Made by a program: the position numbers and the translations under genes. The notes beneath the pieces were generated by a model. The model was not told the DNA's origin. It was given only the letters and a program-made list of their open reading frames with translations, and made no database searches. A stretch of DNA of 51,483 nt from Betaproteobacteria bacterium. Its GTDB lineage: Bacteria > Pseudomonadota > Gammaproteobacteria > Burkholderiales > Casimicrobiaceae. The DNA lies in the NCBI GenBank assembly GCA_005881895.1, contig VBCG01000112.1, positions 1-51,483 of the forward strand, read 5' to 3'. Of the stretch, positions 16,683 to 26,052 are shown piece after piece; position 1 is the first letter of the stretch, and every line of letters begins with the position of its first letter.

Positions 16683-17576
16683 ATGTCATTGACGGCCCGC
16701 AGCGCGCATGACAGCGCGATCGCTTGCATTCGCATTGTCGATTGTCGGCCCGACCACGCTTGCAGCGGACCCGAGGAATATGCAACTGCGCCCACGTTGG
16801 TGTTGCCGCTTCGCGGTATTTTCGTCAAGCACCACGGTACGCAGACACGCGTTATTGCCGACGTTTGCCATGGTATCTTCTTCAACGCCAACGAACCTTA
16901 TCGCGTGAGTCATCCGGTCGCTGGCGGAGATCAATGTCTCTCCATCGAGCCCGCGCGCGATGCGTTGCTCGAGGTCATGTCGACGCATGATGCCTCAGCG
17001 TCGGATCGGCCTGATGCGATCTTTTCGCAGACGCACGTCCCGCTCAGCGCGGGGATGATGGCGACACGAAAATCGCTGTGGCATCGGCTTGCGCGGCGAA
17101 TCGCGGCGCCGCTGGAAGCGGACGAAACTGCGCTACAGCTGCTTGCTGCGACCCTTCGCGCAGCATCGACGCGTCCGGCGACATCCGGAGGGCGACATAG
17201 CACCGAGTCTCGCCATCGGGACATCGTCGATGCGACGAAGCTCGTGCTCGCGTCGGACCCCGCGCAGGAATGGACGCTGAACGCGCTGGCAAAACGCGTT
17301 CATACCTCTCCGTTTCATCTGGCGCGCATGTTTCGGCGCTACGCCGGCATGCCGCTCCATCGCTATCACTTGCTCGCGCGAATGGCGGCGGCCCTCGATG
17401 AAGTGCTCGATTCGTCTCGCGATCTTGCGACAATTGGTGTCGAGCTCGGATTCTCCAGTCACAGTCATTTCACCGCGGCATTTCGGCGGAGCTTCTGCGT
17501 TACGCCTTCGGAGCTGCGGTGGACGGCGAGCGTTCGCAATGCCGCCGAAATGCGCAAGATTTTGACAGCGATCTGA
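16683..17576 (+). CDS. AraC-family transcriptional regulator
   Basis: The product is 297 residues. The N-terminal half looks like a cupin-type sensor (GIFVKHHGTQTRVIADVCHGIFFNANEPYRVSHP). The C-terminal ~100 residues carry two helix-turn-helix motifs, with WTLNALAKRVHTSPFHLARMFRRYAGMPLHRY and IGVELGFSSHSHFTAAFRRSFCVTPSELR. The effector is unknown. It lies between a SnoaL-like gene and a VOC-fold gene on the same strand, which are the most likely targets. Confidence 0.9.
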   Translation: MSLTARSAHDSAIACIRIVDCRPDHACSGPEEYATAPTLVLPLRGIFVKHHGTQTRVIADVCHGIFFNANEPYRVSHPVAGGDQCLSIEPARDALLEVMSTHDASASDRPDAIFSQTHVPLSAGMMATRKSLWHRLARRIAAPLEADETALQLLAATLRAASTRPATSGGRHSTESRHRDIVDATKLVLASDPAQEWTLNALAKRVHTSPFHLARMFRRYAGMPLHRYHLLARMAAALDEVLDSSRDLATIGVELGFSSHSHFTAAFRRSFCVTPSELRWTASVRNAAEMRKILTAI

Positions 17577-17627
17577 TGGCGGTTTGCGTAAGCTCGAATC
17601 GTGTTCACTCATGCGGAGATCACGATC

Positions 17628-17990
17628 ATGTACGACCACATTGGATTGAAGGTCAACGATATCGGCGCGAGCGTTCGATTCTACGAAGCGGCGCTGAAGC
17701 CACTGGGCCACGAGGTTGGCTCGCGCGATGAATCGAGCGCTGGATTGGGTCCCGCAGGCGCGCCCGCGCTTTGGCTCACTCTCGACAAAGGTTCGGCAGG
17801 GCGCAGCACGCATGTCGCGTTTCGTGCACCCGATCGCGCGGCGGTGGATCGATTCCATCGCGAGGGGCTTAAAGGCGGCGGACGCGACAACGGCGCGCCA
17901 GGATTGCGCAAGGACTACAGCCCGACCTACTACGCGGCGTTCCTGTTCGATCCGGACGGCAACAACGTAGAAGCCGTGTGCACGCGATAA
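17628..17990 (+). CDS. VOC-family (glyoxalase/dioxygenase-fold) protein
   Basis: The 120-residue protein begins MYDHIGLKVNDIGASVRFYEAAL and ends AAFLFDPDGNNVEAVC, the two beta-alpha-beta-beta-beta halves of the vicinal oxygen chelate fold. Potential metal ligands are the His of YDHIGL and the terminal Glu of NNVEAV. The substrate cannot be named. I chose the ATG at 17628 (GCGGAG upstream) over a GTG at 17601. Its stop lies four bases from the stop of the convergent ABC ATPase gene, with no terminator between. Confidence 0.88.
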   Translation: MYDHIGLKVNDIGASVRFYEAALKPLGHEVGSRDESSAGLGPAGAPALWLTLDKGSAGRSTHVAFRAPDRAAVDRFHREGLKGGGRDNGAPGLRKDYSPTYYAAFLFDPDGNNVEAVCTR

Positions 17991-17994
17991 CGGA

Positions 17995-18780
17995 TTACAC
18001 CAGCGCCGCAACCTTCAGAACTTCACTGCGAATCTCTTCGGTCAGACGTCGCTTCAATTCCGAAAACTCGGGCGACGTCTTGACCGTGTAGTGTCGCGGA
18101 TGCGAAAGCGGTATCGGCACATCCGTCTTGACGCGACCCGGCCGCGCCGTCATCACCACAACGCGATTGGCCATGAAAATCGCCTCCTCGATGTCGTGCG
18201 TGACGAACAGCACGGTCTTGCGCTCGCTCTCCCAGATTGAAAGGAGGAGCTCCTGCATCAGGCCACGCGTCTGATTGTCGAGCGCGCCGAACGGCTCGTC
18301 GAGCAACAGAATTTTCGGGTCGTTCGCCAACGCACGTGCGATCGCGGTTCGCTGCTGCATCCCGCCTGACAGCATTTTCGGATAGTGATGCTCGAAGCTG
18401 GCGAGTCCGACCTTCGCGACATAATGCGCGGCGATCTCGTCCTGCTGCGTTTGCGGCTCGCGTTTCTCGCGCAAACCGAAACAGATGTTTTCCTTGACGT
18501 TGAGCCACGGGAATAACGTATAGCTCTGAAACACCATGCCGCGATCGGCGCCGGGTCCGACGACGGGTATGCCATCGAGTAATACGCGGCCCACCGTCGG
18601 CGTGTCGAGCCCTGCGACGATTCGCAACAGCGTGGACTTGCCGCATCCCGACGGTCCGACGATCGTAATGAAATCGTTGTCGGCGACGGCAAGTGTCGTG
18701 GGTTGCAGCGCTTCAGTCGGCGGACCGCCGCGAACGCCCGGAAACGTGCGCGCTACCCCGTCTATCAGCAGTTTGCTCAG
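17995..18780 (-). CDS. ABC transporter ATPase, NitT/TauT/SsuB type, apparent CTG start
   Basis: The frame holds a full ABC ATPase: Walker A VGPSGCGKST, Q-loop, signature LSGGMQQR, Walker B ILLLDEPFGALD and the H-loop VTHDIEEA. No ATG, GTG or TTG precedes Walker A in frame; the first is a TTG right after it. A CTG at 18780 with GGGGA upstream starts (L)SKLLIDGVARTF, the expected N-terminus, and gives 261 residues, the normal family length. Use of CTG as start is inferred from that. It powers the permease encoded 13 bases upstream. Confidence 0.88.
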   Translation of the reverse strand: MSKLLIDGVARTFPGVRGGPPTEALQPTTLAVADNDFITIVGPSGCGKSTLLRIVAGLDTPTVGRVLLDGIPVVGPGADRGMVFQSYTLFPWLNVKENICFGLREKREPQTQQDEIAAHYVAKVGLASFEHHYPKMLSGGMQQRTAIARALANDPKILLLDEPFGALDNQTRGLMQELLLSIWESERKTVLFVTHDIEEAIFMANRVVVMTARPGRVKTDVPIPLSHPRHYTVKTSPEFSELKRRLTEEIRSEVLKVAALV

Positions 18781-18793
18781 AGGATCCCCACGC

Positions 18794-19567
18794 TTACGCC
18801 AGCGACCACGGAAAGAGCGCGTGATTCGCCCACTTGAACAGGAAGTCCGAAATCAGTCCGATGATTCCGATCACGATGATGCCGAAGATAATCTGGCCGG
18901 TGTTGAGAAGCGCCTGACTGTCGGTGATCATGTGCCCGATGCCGCTCGACGCGCCGATCAGCTCGGCGACGATCACATAGGTCCACGCCCATCCGAGCAC
19001 GAGACGCAACGACTCCGCTATCGCCGGCGATGAATTCGGCAGCATGACTCGGCGCACGACGCCGCGGGCATCGGCGCCGAGCGTGTACGCCGCTTCGATC
19101 AGGTCACGGCGCGTCGCGCCGACGCTGACCGCCACCATCAGCACAATCTGAAAGAAGGAGCCGATGAAGATCACCAGCAGCTTTTGCATTTCGCCGATGC
19201 CGGCCCACAGGATCAGCAGCGGAATGAACGCCGACGCAGGCAAATACCGCGCAAACGATACGAACGGTTCAAAAAATGCTTCGATCGGCTTGTACGCGCC
19301 CATCGCAATGCCGAGCGGGACGGCCAATGCCGCGGCGAGGACGAACCCGCCCACGACACGCCAGATCGTGATCCCGACATCCTTGGCAAAGCCGTGCTGC
19401 GCGAAGAGCGCGTAACCCTCCTTGACCATCGTGATCGGATCGGCGAGGAACGTCTTCGACACGAAGCCGCCGAAAGTAGCAAGGCTCCATGCCGCGACGA
19501 ACAGCACAAAGAACGCGAGCCCGAGCGCGACCTTGCGTTGCGCGGAAACGGGCTTAAGCGGAATCAC
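18794..19567 (-). CDS. ABC transporter permease, SsuC/TauC type
   Basis: This is a 257-residue membrane protein with about six hydrophobic segments. The cytoplasmic EAA-like loop is EAAYTLGADARGVVRRVMLPNSSPAI, through which the permease engages its ATPase. It ends with GQIIFGIIVIGIIGLISDFLFKW. The fold belongs to the binding-protein-dependent permeases of nitrate/sulfonate/taurine-type importers. It lies nine bases downstream of the binding-protein gene and 13 before the ATPase, forming a three-gene operon. Confidence 0.92.
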   Translation of the reverse strand: MIPLKPVSAQRKVALGLAFFVLFVAAWSLATFGGFVSKTFLADPITMVKEGYALFAQHGFAKDVGITIWRVVGGFVLAAALAVPLGIAMGAYKPIEAFFEPFVSFARYLPASAFIPLLILWAGIGEMQKLLVIFIGSFFQIVLMVAVSVGATRRDLIEAAYTLGADARGVVRRVMLPNSSPAIAESLRLVLGWAWTYVIVAELIGASSGIGHMITDSQALLNTGQIIFGIIVIGIIGLISDFLFKWANHALFPWSLA

Positions 19568-19576
19568 ACGTCCGCA

Positions 19577-20521
19577 TCATTTGATGAAACTCGTATCGAC
19601 GATCGTGTTGGTATCGGGCGTCTTCTTGATGATGCCGAGCTCGGTGAGGAGCGCCGCGGCTTCCTTGCTGAATTCCTGCAGCTCGCCGGTGAAAAATTTC
19701 TGGTTCGCCGCCTTGTCCTGCCATCGCAGATATTTCGCCGAACTCTCGAACTCAGCACCGGTCTGCTTCACATCGGCGCCCATGATTTCGTAGCTTTTCT
19801 TCGGATCGCTCTTGATCATTTCCAGCGCCTCGAAATAGCTGTTCGTAAGCGCTTGCGCGGCTTTCGGATTGTCGGCCAGGAATTTCGGCGTGCATCCGAA
19901 CGTGTCCATCACCATCGGATAGTCGAGCGTCGTCGCGATGATCTTGCCGGCTTGCGGATTCGAGCGGACCGTCGAGAGGTACGGTTCGTACGTCATCGCC
20001 GCGTCATTCTGGCCGGCCACAAACGCCTGCGCCGCTGCCGCGGGCTCGAGGTTGACGACGGTGACGTCCTTCACCGACAAGCCGTTCTTTTTCAGGAACC
20101 ACGCGAGCGTGAAGTAAGGAGCTGTGCCGGGTGCCGACGCTGCGACCGTTTTGCCTTTGAGGTCGGCGATCTTCTGGACGTTGCTGCGCACGACCATGCC
20201 ATCGGCGCCATAGCTCTTGTCCATCTGGAAGATTTGCTTCGTGGCCACGCCGTTCGCGTTCCAGATGATCCACGTCTCGACGGTCGTCGCCGCGCATTGC
20301 ACGTCGCCGGACGCAATCGCGAGATGGCGATCCTTTTGCGGAATCTTCTTGAGCTCGACGTCGAGACCGTTCTTCTTGAAGATTTCGGCGTCGCGGGCGA
20401 GCGTGAGCGGCGCAAAGCCGGTCCATCCCGAATAGCCGATAACGACCTTGGTCTGGGCGATCGCTTCGGCGCTGAGTGCTGCCAGTGAAGCGACGAACAT
20501 GACGGCGAGAGCCTTGCGCAT
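19577..20521 (-). CDS. ABC transporter substrate-binding protein, NitT/TauT family
   Basis: The product is 314 residues with a signal peptide (MRKALAVMFVASLAALSAEA, cleavage after AIAQ). A type-II periplasmic binding fold follows: VVIGYSGWTGFAPLTLARDA, DVQCAATTVETW and NDAAMTYEPYLSTVR. The substrate is not predictable from sequence. The gene is divergent from hutD, so an imported amine such as histidine, urocanate or a related compound is a context-based guess. The ATG at 20521 is preferred over a GTG-type frame extension to 20575, which lacks signal-peptide logic. Confidence 0.9.
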   Translation of the reverse strand: MRKALAVMFVASLAALSAEAIAQTKVVIGYSGWTGFAPLTLARDAEIFKKNGLDVELKKIPQKDRHLAIASGDVQCAATTVETWIIWNANGVATKQIFQMDKSYGADGMVVRSNVQKIADLKGKTVAASAPGTAPYFTLAWFLKKNGLSVKDVTVVNLEPAAAAQAFVAGQNDAAMTYEPYLSTVRSNPQAGKIIATTLDYPMVMDTFGCTPKFLADNPKAAQALTNSYFEALEMIKSDPKKSYEIMGADVKQTGAEFESSAKYLRWQDKAANQKFFTGELQEFSKEAAALLTELGIIKKTPDTNTIVDTSFIK

Positions 20522-20578
20522 GACGGTCTCCGAGTGATTGAGGCGAAACGCCCACAATCTAGGCGGAGCGCACATCCG

Positions 20579-20602
20579 GTGTCAACGTCGGCGTTGTGAC
20601 AC
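20579..20602. promoter_or_regulatory. Imperfect dyad in the divergent ABC-hutD intergenic region
   Basis: GTGTCAACG at 20579-20587 and CGTTGTGACAC at 20592-20602 form an inverted repeat with one extra base in one arm. It lies in the 180-base region between the divergent binding-protein gene and hutD. A TACAAT box (20644-20649) further downstream could serve as a -10 for hutD, but its -35 is poor. The dyad could be a regulator site controlling both units. No HutC-type operator was recognised. Confidence 0.3.
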
Positions 20603-20701
20603 GTACCGGCGTGGGCCGCCGCAACAGCCTGCGTCGAGGGGTTTACAATCGGTGGCCGCGTGCGACGAACTCGTGTTGCTGCGCTGGTTGCTTAACCTAC
20701 G

Positions 20702-21301
20702 ATGCATCGCGTTCTGACCCCCGCCGACTATCGTCATGCGACCTGGAAAAACGGTGGTGGGCGGACGACTGAAATCGCCGCGTACCCGTCCGACGCGGGT
20801 TTGGAACGTTTTGTCTGGCGCGCGAGCATGGCCGACATCCAGCGCAACGGTCCGTTTTCAGCGTTCCCGGGTGTCGATCGCACGCTGGTGCTGTTGCAGG
20901 GCGCGGGTCTCGTTCTGACCGGCGTGGGCGAACCGCTCGAGGTTCGGGCGCATTACGAGCCCGTCAACTTCAGCGGTGACGTCTCGCTCGAGTGCACGCT
21001 GACCGAGGGTCCAGTGCGCGATTTCAACTTGATGATCCGTCGCACACAGGCCCGCGGCGAATTGGTGGTCGTAAGCGGCAGTGCCGAGGCAATCGCGCCG
21101 GCACGATTCCAACTTTGCTACTCGGCGGTCGGCGTATGCGAATGCCTGCGCGCTGGGCACGTGCCACTCACGCTTCCCGAAGGCAACGCGCTCGTCGTCG
21201 AATCGGCCGACACTGTGCCTTCAGCATTACATGTCAATCCGCTGTCATCGGATGCCGTGGCGCTGGTCGCGGCAATCGATCTGATCGGAGGCGCGGGTTG
21301 A
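20702..21301 (+). CDS. hutD: HutD family protein
   Basis: The product is 199 residues. It starts MHRVLTPADYRHATWKNGGGRTTEIA with the HutD hallmark W-K-N-G-G-G-x-T, then FVWRASMADIQRNGPFSAFPGVDRTLVLLQG. HutD is a cupin-fold protein encoded in histidine-utilisation loci; a role in limiting hut expression has been proposed. It is the first gene of a coupled hutDFIG unit. Its stop overlaps the TTG start of hutF. Confidence 0.93.
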   Translation: MHRVLTPADYRHATWKNGGGRTTEIAAYPSDAGLERFVWRASMADIQRNGPFSAFPGVDRTLVLLQGAGLVLTGVGEPLEVRAHYEPVNFSGDVSLECTLTEGPVRDFNLMIRRTQARGELVVVSGSAEAIAPARFQLCYSAVGVCECLRAGHVPLTLPEGNALVVESADTVPSALHVNPLSSDAVALVAAIDLIGGAG

Positions 21302-22689
21302 GCGCCGCCGGGCATATTAGCCACCGTCTACACGCGCGCGCGGCACTCCTGCCCGGGGGATGGGCGCGCAACGTCACGATCGATATTGACGATGCTGGCG
21401 CGATCGTGTCCGCGCAGCCGGACGCGAGCGACACGAACGCGGAATTGCTCGCAGGGCCGGCGATTCCCGCGATGCCGAACGTGCATTCGCATGCGTTCCA
21501 GCGTGCCCTCGCGGGGCGCACGGGACGTGCGGCGCGTTCGCGTGACGACTCGTTCTGGACCTGGCGTGAAGCGATGTACGCATTTCTTCGCCGTGTCGAC
21601 GCGGACGTGTTCGGCGCGATTGCCGCACAGGCGTACCTCGAAATGGCGAAGGCCGGATACGCGACCGTCGGCGAGTTCCACTACGTTCATCATGACGCGG
21701 AGGGCAAAGCGTATGCTGATCCGGCGGAGCTTGCGTGGCGCATCGTCGCTGCGGCGGAAGAAGTCGGGCTGGGTCTCACACTATTGCCGGTGTTCTACGC
21801 GCACGCGGGCTTCGGCGGGGCCGAGATAACGGACAAGCAGCGGCGATTCGCGCATTCGGTCGACAGCTACGCCCGCTTGATCGCGACGTTGAGCGCCGCC
21901 GGTCCCGAGCGACGGTTCGTTATCGGCATTGCACCACACAGTGTGCGCGCAGTCACGCCAGATGAATTAGCTGAAATCATACGTCTCGGGCCTGCCAATG
22001 CACCGTTGCACATTCACGCGGCCGAGCAAACGAAGGAAGTCGACGAATGCGTCGCGTGGAGCAGCATGCGACCCGTTGATTGGCTGTTGAAGCATGCAAA
22101 CATCGACCGTCGCTGGTGCGTCGTGCATGCGACGCACATGACCGACGATGAAACAAATGCGCTGGCGCAAAGCGGCGCGGTCGCCGGCCTGGCGCCCACA
22201 ACCGAGGCAGACTTGGGCGATGGCACTTTTCCTGCGGAACGGTACGTGGCTTCCGGCGGCGCGCTCGGCGTGGGTAGCGATTCGAACACGTTCATCGATC
22301 CTTTTGCCGAGCTCCGCCAGCTCGAGTGGTCGCAACGGCTTCATTTGCATCGACGAAACGTTCTTGGCGGCGATGAGTCGACGGTCGGCATTTCGTTGTG
22401 GGCACGTGCCGCGCACGGCGGCGCGCAGGCGCTCGCGCAAAAGACGGGCGCAATCGCCAAGGGCTATCGGGCCGATCTCGTCGTGCTGAACGGCGGCGAT
22501 GCCGCGCTCGCGCATCAGGAGGTCGACAACATTCTGGACGCTGCGATTTTCGGCCCCTGCCGGCAGCCGGTTCGCGACGTGATGAGCAGTGGCGTCTGGA
22601 TCGTTCGTGACGGCCATCATGCGCGTGAAGCCGAGATATTCGCGCGCTACCGCGCGGCGCTGCGAAGTCTCGACCACGGACCGACATGA
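21298..22689 (+). CDS. hutF: Formimidoylglutamate deiminase
   Basis: The TTG at 21298 overlaps the hutD stop (TTGA) and gives 463 residues, the usual HutF length. The amidohydrolase-fold markers are [18 protein letters not shown] (metal-binding HxH), [24 protein letters not shown] and [19 protein letters not shown]. The enzyme converts N-formimino-L-glutamate to N-formyl-L-glutamate plus ammonia, the first half of the five-step hut route. The upstream open frame is hutD DNA. The 3' end overlaps hutI by four bases. Confidence 0.93.
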   Translation: MSAAGHISHRLHARAALLPGGWARNVTIDIDDAGAIVSAQPDASDTNAELLAGPAIPAMPNVHSHAFQRALAGRTGRAARSRDDSFWTWREAMYAFLRRVDADVFGAIAAQAYLEMAKAGYATVGEFHYVHHDAEGKAYADPAELAWRIVAAAEEVGLGLTLLPVFYAHAGFGGAEITDKQRRFAHSVDSYARLIATLSAAGPERRFVIGIAPHSVRAVTPDELAEIIRLGPANAPLHIHAAEQTKEVDECVAWSSMRPVDWLLKHANIDRRWCVVHATHMTDDETNALAQSGAVAGLAPTTEADLGDGTFPAERYVASGGALGVGSDSNTFIDPFAELRQLEWSQRLHLHRRNVLGGDESTVGISLWARAAHGGAQALAQKTGAIAKGYRADLVVLNGGDAALAHQEVDNILDAAIFGPCRQPVRDVMSSGVWIVRDGHHAREAEIFARYRAALRSLDHGPT

Positions 22690-23915
22690 CGACGGCGCGA
22701 TTCGATCTGCTTTTGGACGACGTGCATGCCGCCACGATGAGCGACGCGTCGGGGTACGCTGCGATTCGAGATGCGGCAATCGGCATTCGGGGCGATCGGA
22801 TCGCATGGATCGGTCCGGCAAGCGAGCTTCCACGCACTGCGCTGACGACGCGACGCGTCGATTGCGGCGGACGCTGGGCTACGCCGGGCCTGATCGACTG
22901 TCATACGCATCTCGTTTACGCCGGCAACCGTGCCGAAGAATTCGAGCAGCGTCTGCAGGGTGCGAGTTACGCCGACATTGCGCGCGCAGGCGGCGGGATC
23001 CAGTCGACGCTCCGCGCGACGCGCACGGCAACGCAGGACGCGCTCGTCGCACAAAGCAAACCCCGTTTGGCTGCGTTGATCAGCGAAGGGGTCACGACGA
23101 TCGAGATCAAGTCCGGTTACGGACAAGACACGGCAACGGAATTGAAGCAATTGAAAGTTGCGCGTCGCTTGGCGGCGGAATGCGAAGTCGACATTCGAAC
23201 GACGTTGCTCGCCGCCCATGCCTTGCCGCCGGAATTTGCGGAACGCAGCGATGCGTACCTCGATTACGTGTGCCGCGAGATGATTCCGTCGATTGCTGCG
23301 GGGCGTGTCGCTGATGCGGTCGACGTGTTCTGCGAAACGATTGCTTTCTCGCCTGCGCAGACGCGGCGCGTGTTCGCCTGCGCCCGCGAGCACGGACTGC
23401 CGGTCAAGCTCCACGCCGATCAACTGTCCGATCAGCATGGCGCCGAGCTAGCGGCGGAATTCCAGGCATTGTCAGCCGACCATCTCGAGCACACGAGTGA
23501 GCGAGGCGTCAAAGCGATGGCACACGCAGGCACGATCGCCGTGCTGCTCCCCGGAGGGTTCTACACGTTGCGCGAATCGCGCTTGCCTCCGATCGAGGCG
23601 TTGCGCGCCCACGGCGTGCCGATCGCCATCGCGAGCGACTGCAATCCCGGGACCTCTCCCGTTCTCTCGCTCGTGATGATGCTCAACATGGCATGCACGC
23701 TTTTTCGCTTGACGCCGGAGGAAGCCTTGGCGGGCGTGACGCGGCACGCCGCGCGTGCGTTGGGACTCGCCGATCGCGGCACGTTGAGTATCGGCCAGCG
23801 CGCCGATATCGCGCTGTGGGACATCGACTCGCCGGTCGAGCTCGCGTACCGGGTGGGCGGCAATTCCTGCGCAGCGGTGATCCGCCTCGGGGCCGTGCAG
23901 CGGATGAGCTTCTAA
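22686..23915 (+). CDS. hutI: Imidazolonepropionase
   Basis: The 409-residue amidohydrolase has [18 protein letters not shown] with the HxH metal ligands. [44 protein letters not shown] and [12 protein letters not shown] follow, all diagnostic of HutI. It opens the ring of 4-imidazolone-5-propanoate to give formiminoglutamate, the substrate of HutF encoded just upstream. The start overlaps the hutF stop (ATGA) and the stop overlaps the hutG start (TAATG). Confidence 0.95.
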   Translation: MTTARFDLLLDDVHAATMSDASGYAAIRDAAIGIRGDRIAWIGPASELPRTALTTRRVDCGGRWATPGLIDCHTHLVYAGNRAEEFEQRLQGASYADIARAGGGIQSTLRATRTATQDALVAQSKPRLAALISEGVTTIEIKSGYGQDTATELKQLKVARRLAAECEVDIRTTLLAAHALPPEFAERSDAYLDYVCREMIPSIAAGRVADAVDVFCETIAFSPAQTRRVFACAREHGLPVKLHADQLSDQHGAELAAEFQALSADHLEHTSERGVKAMAHAGTIAVLLPGGFYTLRESRLPPIEALRAHGVPIAIASDCNPGTSPVLSLVMMLNMACTLFRLTPEEALAGVTRHAARALGLADRGTLSIGQRADIALWDIDSPVELAYRVGGNSCAAVIRLGAVQRMSF

Positions 23916-24718
23916 TGCGTCTGTGGGAGCTCTCGCGTGGCGACGCACCGCTCATCATCGATGTACCGCATGCGGGGACGCATCTGCCCGACGCCATTGC
24001 GTTCCGGCTTACCGAAGCCGCGCGTACAGTTCCTGATACCGACTGGCACGTCGACACGCTCTACGCGTTCGCGCGCGGGACCGGTGCGACGATGCTCGTT
24101 GCCACACATTCGCGCTATGTTGTCGATTTGAACCGCGATCCGTCGGGAGCTGCGCTCTATCCGCGCGCCGACAATACGGAATTGTGTCCCAGCCGGACCT
24201 TCGCCAACGCGCCAATCTATGCCGAAGGCGATTCGCCGAGCGAGCGCGAGATCGCTGCCCGTCGCAGCGTTTATTTCGATCCGTACCACGCAGTATTAGC
24301 GGCTGAGATCGAACGGATTCGCGCGCGACACGGCTATGCAATTCTGCTTGACGCGCATTCGATCGGCTCCGAAGTGCCGCGCTTTTTCAAAGGGCGACTT
24401 CCCGATCTCAATCTTGGCACTGTTCAGGGCGCGAGTTGCGCGCCGGAAGCAGAGTCGCTCGCGGCCGAGGTGCTGAAACATGCTAAGCCGTTTACGCACG
24501 TGGTCAACGGACGATTTACCGGCGGATATGTGACACGTCATTACGGCCACCCGGACGAAGACGTTCACGCGCTGCAACTCGAAATGGCCCAGAGCGCTTA
24601 CATGGACGAAGCGCCGCCGTTCCGCTACGATCCGGGAAAAGCGGCATCATTGATCGGCGTTCTCGAGCGCCTCGTGTTCGCGCTGTCGGAATGGCGGCCT
24701 ACCACACATAAACGATGA
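23915..24718 (+). CDS. hutG: N-formylglutamate deformylase
   Basis: The 267-residue product belongs to the N-formylglutamate amidohydrolase family: PLIIDVPHAGTHLP near the start, then VATHSRYVVDLNRDPSG, ILLDAHSIGSEVPRFFKG and the C-terminal LQLEMAQSAYMDE. It releases formate and L-glutamate from the HutF product, completing the pathway, and is unrelated to the arginase-like HutG of the four-step route. Translation is coupled to hutI (TAATG) and to the next gene (ATGA). Confidence 0.94.
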   Translation: MRLWELSRGDAPLIIDVPHAGTHLPDAIAFRLTEAARTVPDTDWHVDTLYAFARGTGATMLVATHSRYVVDLNRDPSGAALYPRADNTELCPSRTFANAPIYAEGDSPSEREIAARRSVYFDPYHAVLAAEIERIRARHGYAILLDAHSIGSEVPRFFKGRLPDLNLGTVQGASCAPEAESLAAEVLKHAKPFTHVVNGRFTGGYVTRHYGHPDEDVHALQLEMAQSAYMDEAPPFRYDPGKAASLIGVLERLVFALSEWRPTTHKR

Positions 24719-25020
24719 TTCGTTTCTATGTCGCGCATCAGCGCTTCGACGCCTATCTATTGGCCGATCGCCTCAACCAGGCTGGGATCAAGGCGCACGT
24801 ATTCAACGAGCACGCGTCGTCGATCGTCGGTGACGTGCCGCCGGACGTCGCGCAGCCGCAGGTATGGCTGGCCCGCGAGCAGGATTGCGAGCGCGCAACG
24901 ATTCTGCTGCGAACGATGGAAGCGGATGCTGCACGCGGCGGCAGCGTTCGTTGCACCCATTGCAGCGAGGAGTCACCCGCCAATTTCGATCTGTGCTGGA
25001 ACTGCGGCGCTTTGCTGTAA
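24715..25020 (+). CDS. DUF2007-like protein with C-terminal zinc ribbon
   Basis: The product is 101 residues. The N-terminal MIRFYVAHQRFDAYLLADRLNQAGIKAHVFNEH and WLAREQDCERATILL match the small DUF2007 'putative signal transducing protein' fold. The C-terminus has C-X2-C...C-X2-C (CTHC and CWNC), a likely zinc ribbon. Function is unknown. It overlaps hutG by four bases but such genes also occur outside hut loci, so a hut role is not established. Its stop abuts a large palindrome. Confidence 0.85.
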   Translation: MIRFYVAHQRFDAYLLADRLNQAGIKAHVFNEHASSIVGDVPPDVAQPQVWLAREQDCERATILLRTMEADAARGGSVRCTHCSEESPANFDLCWNCGALL

Positions 25021-25098
25021 GTACGGTCAGACTCGACTTTCCGAACGTGACTCCGAGTATTCGCGAGAGCGAGCGCGGAAAGTCGAGTCTGACCCTAC
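25021..25098. repeat. REP-like long inverted repeat between convergent genes
   Basis: GGTCAGACTCGACTTTCCG at 25025-25043 is exactly inverted at 25076-25094, a perfect 19-bp stem. It extends to 23 bp with one mismatch, around a 32-base centre that contains a smaller GC-rich fold. The element fills the whole 78 bases between the convergent DUF2007-like gene and cdsA. Sequences of the GGGTCAGACTCGA type are, to my recollection, REP elements mobilised by REP-associated (RAYT) transposases in proteobacteria. It probably also stops transcription from both sides. Confidence 0.75.
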
Positions 25099-26052
25099 TT
25101 ATGTCCACCAATAGCGCGTCACGTGAAAGAACACCGGCGCCGCGAATACGACCGAATCGAGCCGATCGAGCATGCCGCCGTGGCCCTCGATCAAGTCGCC
25201 CCAATCCTTGACGCCGCGATCGCGTTTGATCGCCGACATAACGAGCCCGCCAAAGAATCCCATCACGGTGATCAAAAACGCCATCAACGCTGCCTCCACG
25301 ACCGTGAACGGCGTGATCCACCATAGCGCCGTGCCGAGCAGTGTCGCCGACGCAACGCCGCCGACGAGTCCACCCACCGTTTTCGACGGCGAGACATCGG
25401 GTGCAACTTTCCGTTCGCCGATCAACTTCCCCCAGATGTACTGAAACACGTCGCTCGATTGGACAACCAGCACGAGAAACGCGATCAGCAGGAGATTGCG
25501 GTCTTCGTATCCGGGAATTCGCAGCGTGAGCAGTGCCGGCACGTGCGATAAGCAGTAAACGCAGACCATCAGTCCCCATTGGACTTTCGCGTTGCGCTCC
25601 AGAAAGCGCTTCGTATCGCCGGCGATGACCGAGACGATCGGCAGCAGCAGAAATGCGTAGACGGGAATGAAAATCGAGTAGAGCCCGTACCATTCAGTCC
25701 AGACCAGCAGATATTGCAGCGGCAGGATGATGTAGAACGACGTCGCCAGCGCCTGATGGTCGCTGCGGCGCGTGTACGTCAGCGTAATGAATTCGCGCAG
25801 GGCCGCGAACGACGCGAAGAAGAACAACAGCATCACGCCTGCCCGACCGAACATGAATGCGATGCCGATCAGGATCACCATCACCCACCACGCCTTCACG
25901 CGCGCATTCAGGTTGTCGATGATGTCGTTCGGCCGGCCGTGCGCGACGGCGCGCTTCAGCAGGGCGCCCGCGATCGACGCCACGGCGAGCACCAGACCAA
26001 TGCCCGCGAAGAGCTCCAGCGTTTGATGCTGTGCCGCGTGGGGCATCATCAT
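25099..26052 (-). CDS. CdsA-like phosphatidate cytidylyltransferase
   Basis: The product is 317 residues with about eight hydrophobic segments. The CDP-diglyceride synthetase signature covers VSPSKTVGGLVGG, SAIKRDRGVKDWGDLIEGHGGMLDRLDS with the catalytic acidic residues. It activates phosphatidate with CTP to CDP-diacylglycerol. The ATG run at 26052 overlaps the acyltransferase stop. The position within a lipid cluster, away from frr/dxr, suggests a second, specialised CdsA rather than the housekeeping one; that is inference. Confidence 0.9.
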   Translation of the reverse strand: MMMPHAAQHQTLELFAGIGLVLAVASIAGALLKRAVAHGRPNDIIDNLNARVKAWWVMVILIGIAFMFGRAGVMLLFFFASFAALREFITLTYTRRSDHQALATSFYIILPLQYLLVWTEWYGLYSIFIPVYAFLLLPIVSVIAGDTKRFLERNAKVQWGLMVCVYCLSHVPALLTLRIPGYEDRNLLLIAFLVLVVQSSDVFQYIWGKLIGERKVAPDVSPSKTVGGLVGGVASATLLGTALWWITPFTVVEAALMAFLITVMGFFGGLVMSAIKRDRGVKDWGDLIEGHGGMLDRLDSVVFAAPVFFHVTRYWWT

